DNA from: Helicobacteraceae bacterium
GTDB lineage: Bacteria > Campylobacterota > Campylobacteria > Campylobacterales > SZUA-545
Direction of reading: 5' to 3'
DNA: 13,933 bases
NCBI GenBank assembly: GCA_031273735.1
Contig: JAISRI010000073.1
Coordinates: 1 to 13,933 of the forward strand
Positions 13,147 to 13,933 of this stretch are shown one piece after another. Each line of letters begins with the position of its first letter. Position 1 is the stretch's first letter. Both the position numbers and the translations under genes were made by a program. Under the pieces are notes generated by a model. It saw only the letters and a list, made by a program, of their open reading frames with translations. It had not been told where the DNA came from and made no database searches.

Positions 13147-13764
13147 TTATAGCCCCTCTTCGACGATTCGCCACAAACGGTCGATCGCGTCGTCGTCGAA
13201 GAGGATTGCTTCGTTGGTCTGAAATAGTCTGATTAGCGCTTCGCGCTCAAAGCCCTCTTTGTAGAGGCATTTGCTATGCGCTGGCGTTAAGCAACGCGCT
13301 AGCGCGATAAACTCGTCGTCTATACGCCGTTCGCAGATCAGGCATTTGAGATCGCTATGAAGCCGCCCTTCGCGTTCCCACAAAGCGCACGCCGCCTCTA
13401 TCAAAACGCGCTTTGGGTTTTCCACGCTTAGTTTCAGCGCCGCTCGCTCCAAAAGCGCAAAGTAAAACTCGTCGATCTCCTCCGCGCCGCTTAGATGGCG
13501 GTAAAGCAGTTGGGCGAACATCTGCCAATATCGCGTTTTCTTTATCTCAAAAAGCCAATCGAAGCCAAGATGCGAAACGCTTCTTAAGCGCGGCATAAAA
13601 AACGGATCGCCTTCATAGGCAAAGTCGATCTTATAGCCCAACTGCAACGGGCTATGCCTGGCGCCGTAGAAGCGATATAGCGAAAAGAGGCGATCGGAGG
13701 TTAAAAGCGAGACGATCAAATCCTCGTCGCGCCTTTTTTTGACGTTTAATATATATCCGCGCAT
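13147..13764 (-). CDS. recO: DNA repair protein RecO
   Basis: This 205-residue recombination mediator helps load RecA onto SSB-coated DNA in the RecFOR pathway. The N-terminal OB-fold starts MRGYILNVKKRRDEDLIVSLLT, and the characteristic LYRFYGARHSPLQLGYKIDF follows (29-48). An alpha-helical region comes next, then a zinc-binding site formed by CLIC (141-144), Cys158 and Cys166. The protein is shorter than E. coli RecO (about 240 residues), and the wording matches the short Campylobacterota version. The start ATG is at 13764, 16 bases after the purM stop on the same strand, so purM and recO are probably co-transcribed. It converges on the cytochrome c gene with a 7-base gap, leaving no room for separate terminators. 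Confidence 0.9.
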   Translation of the reverse strand: MRGYILNVKKRRDEDLIVSLLTSDRLFSLYRFYGARHSPLQLGYKIDFAYEGDPFFMPRLRSVSHLGFDWLFEIKKTRYWQMFAQLLYRHLSGAEEIDEFYFALLERAALKLSVENPKRVLIEAACALWEREGRLHSDLKCLICERRIDDEFIALARCLTPAHSKCLYKEGFEREALIRLFQTNEAILFDDDAIDRLWRIVEEGL

Positions 13765-13780
13765 AACTCGTCATTTATCC

Positions 13781-13933
13781 CTAATCAACCAACTCAACCC
13801 TTCTATCGCCTTTGCGCAGATCGCCTATAATATATCCTTTGGTTTCGTTCGCGATCGATTCGGCGTTACTTTTATCGACGACCCAAATCATTCCTACTCC
13901 CATATTGAAGGTTCTAAACATCTCCGCTTCGTC
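13781..13933 (-). CDS. purM: Phosphoribosylformylglycinamidine cyclo-ligase (AIR synthase), C-terminal fragment (partial)
   Basis: The last 50 residues and stop of a gene entering from the right edge, on the minus strand. They begin DEAEMFRTFNMGVGMIWVVD. The E-M-xRTFNxGVGM motif is the PurM signature near the C-terminus, and the short tail (IIGDLRKGDRRVELVD) matches the usual end (IG-I-KG--RV). PurM is an ATP-dependent cytoplasmic enzyme that closes the imidazole ring in purine synthesis. The fragment is too short to judge the catalytic core. Confidence 0.88.
   Translation of the reverse strand, partial: DEAEMFRTFNMGVGMIWVVDKSNAESIANETKGYIIGDLRKGDRRVELVD

Noticed and set aside
1..13933. CRISPR arrays, tRNA or rRNA genes, transposases, integrases, defence genes
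   Set aside because: I found no regularly spaced repeats, cloverleaf-like segments, rRNA-like blocks or mobile-element protein motifs. The window is densely filled with metabolic and respiratory genes.

Overview
The window looks like a piece of chromosome from an uncultured member of the Campylobacterota (formerly Epsilonproteobacteria). The evidence is a RecO, a DUF3373 outer-membrane protein, a Cys-type formate dehydrogenase and a two-heme cytochrome c that all read like that phylum's versions, plus a hom...yraN order that recalls the adjacent hom-yraN pair of Campylobacter. Base use is unusual: GCG- and AAA-rich codons, and CGATCG repeated dozens of times. I cannot name a genus. No tRNA, rRNA, CRISPR array or insertion sequence was seen, and no gene-free stretch exceeds about 200 bases.

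Layout. Bases 1-1204 (minus) hold the first 38 codons of an RND efflux pump and its lipoprotein membrane-fusion subunit, behind a promoter and a palindrome that looks like a repressor operator. Bases 1408-1761 (minus) hold a small secreted protein. Divergent from it, bases 1911-6866 form one tight plus-strand operon: a Tat-exported type II sulfide:quinone oxidoreductase (SQR), a small two-helix membrane protein, a DUF3373 outer-membrane protein, a DUF2892 membrane protein with a Cys-rich tail, a Tat-exported multi-[4Fe-4S] protein and a FdnI-like cytochrome b. A 15-base poly-G tract follows at 6913-6927. Bases 7001-12400 form a second overlapping operon: hom, pncA, pncB, a formate dehydrogenase catalytic subunit and yraN. 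Bases 12543-13139 encode a diheme cytochrome c. On the minus strand, recO (13147-13764) lies downstream of the 3' end of purM (13781 to the window edge).

How the genes may work together. The 1911-6866 operon appears to be a periplasm-facing sulfide-oxidizing module: SQR oxidizes sulfide, while the FeS protein and cytochrome b could connect another electron carrier to the quinone pool. This FeS/cytochrome b pair normally serves a molybdoenzyme, but none is encoded in the operon. The only molybdoenzyme in the window lacks an export signal and so should sit on the other side of the membrane. The identity of the catalytic partner is the most interesting open question. In the second operon, NAD salvage (pncA, pncB) and formate oxidation are placed between hom and yraN.
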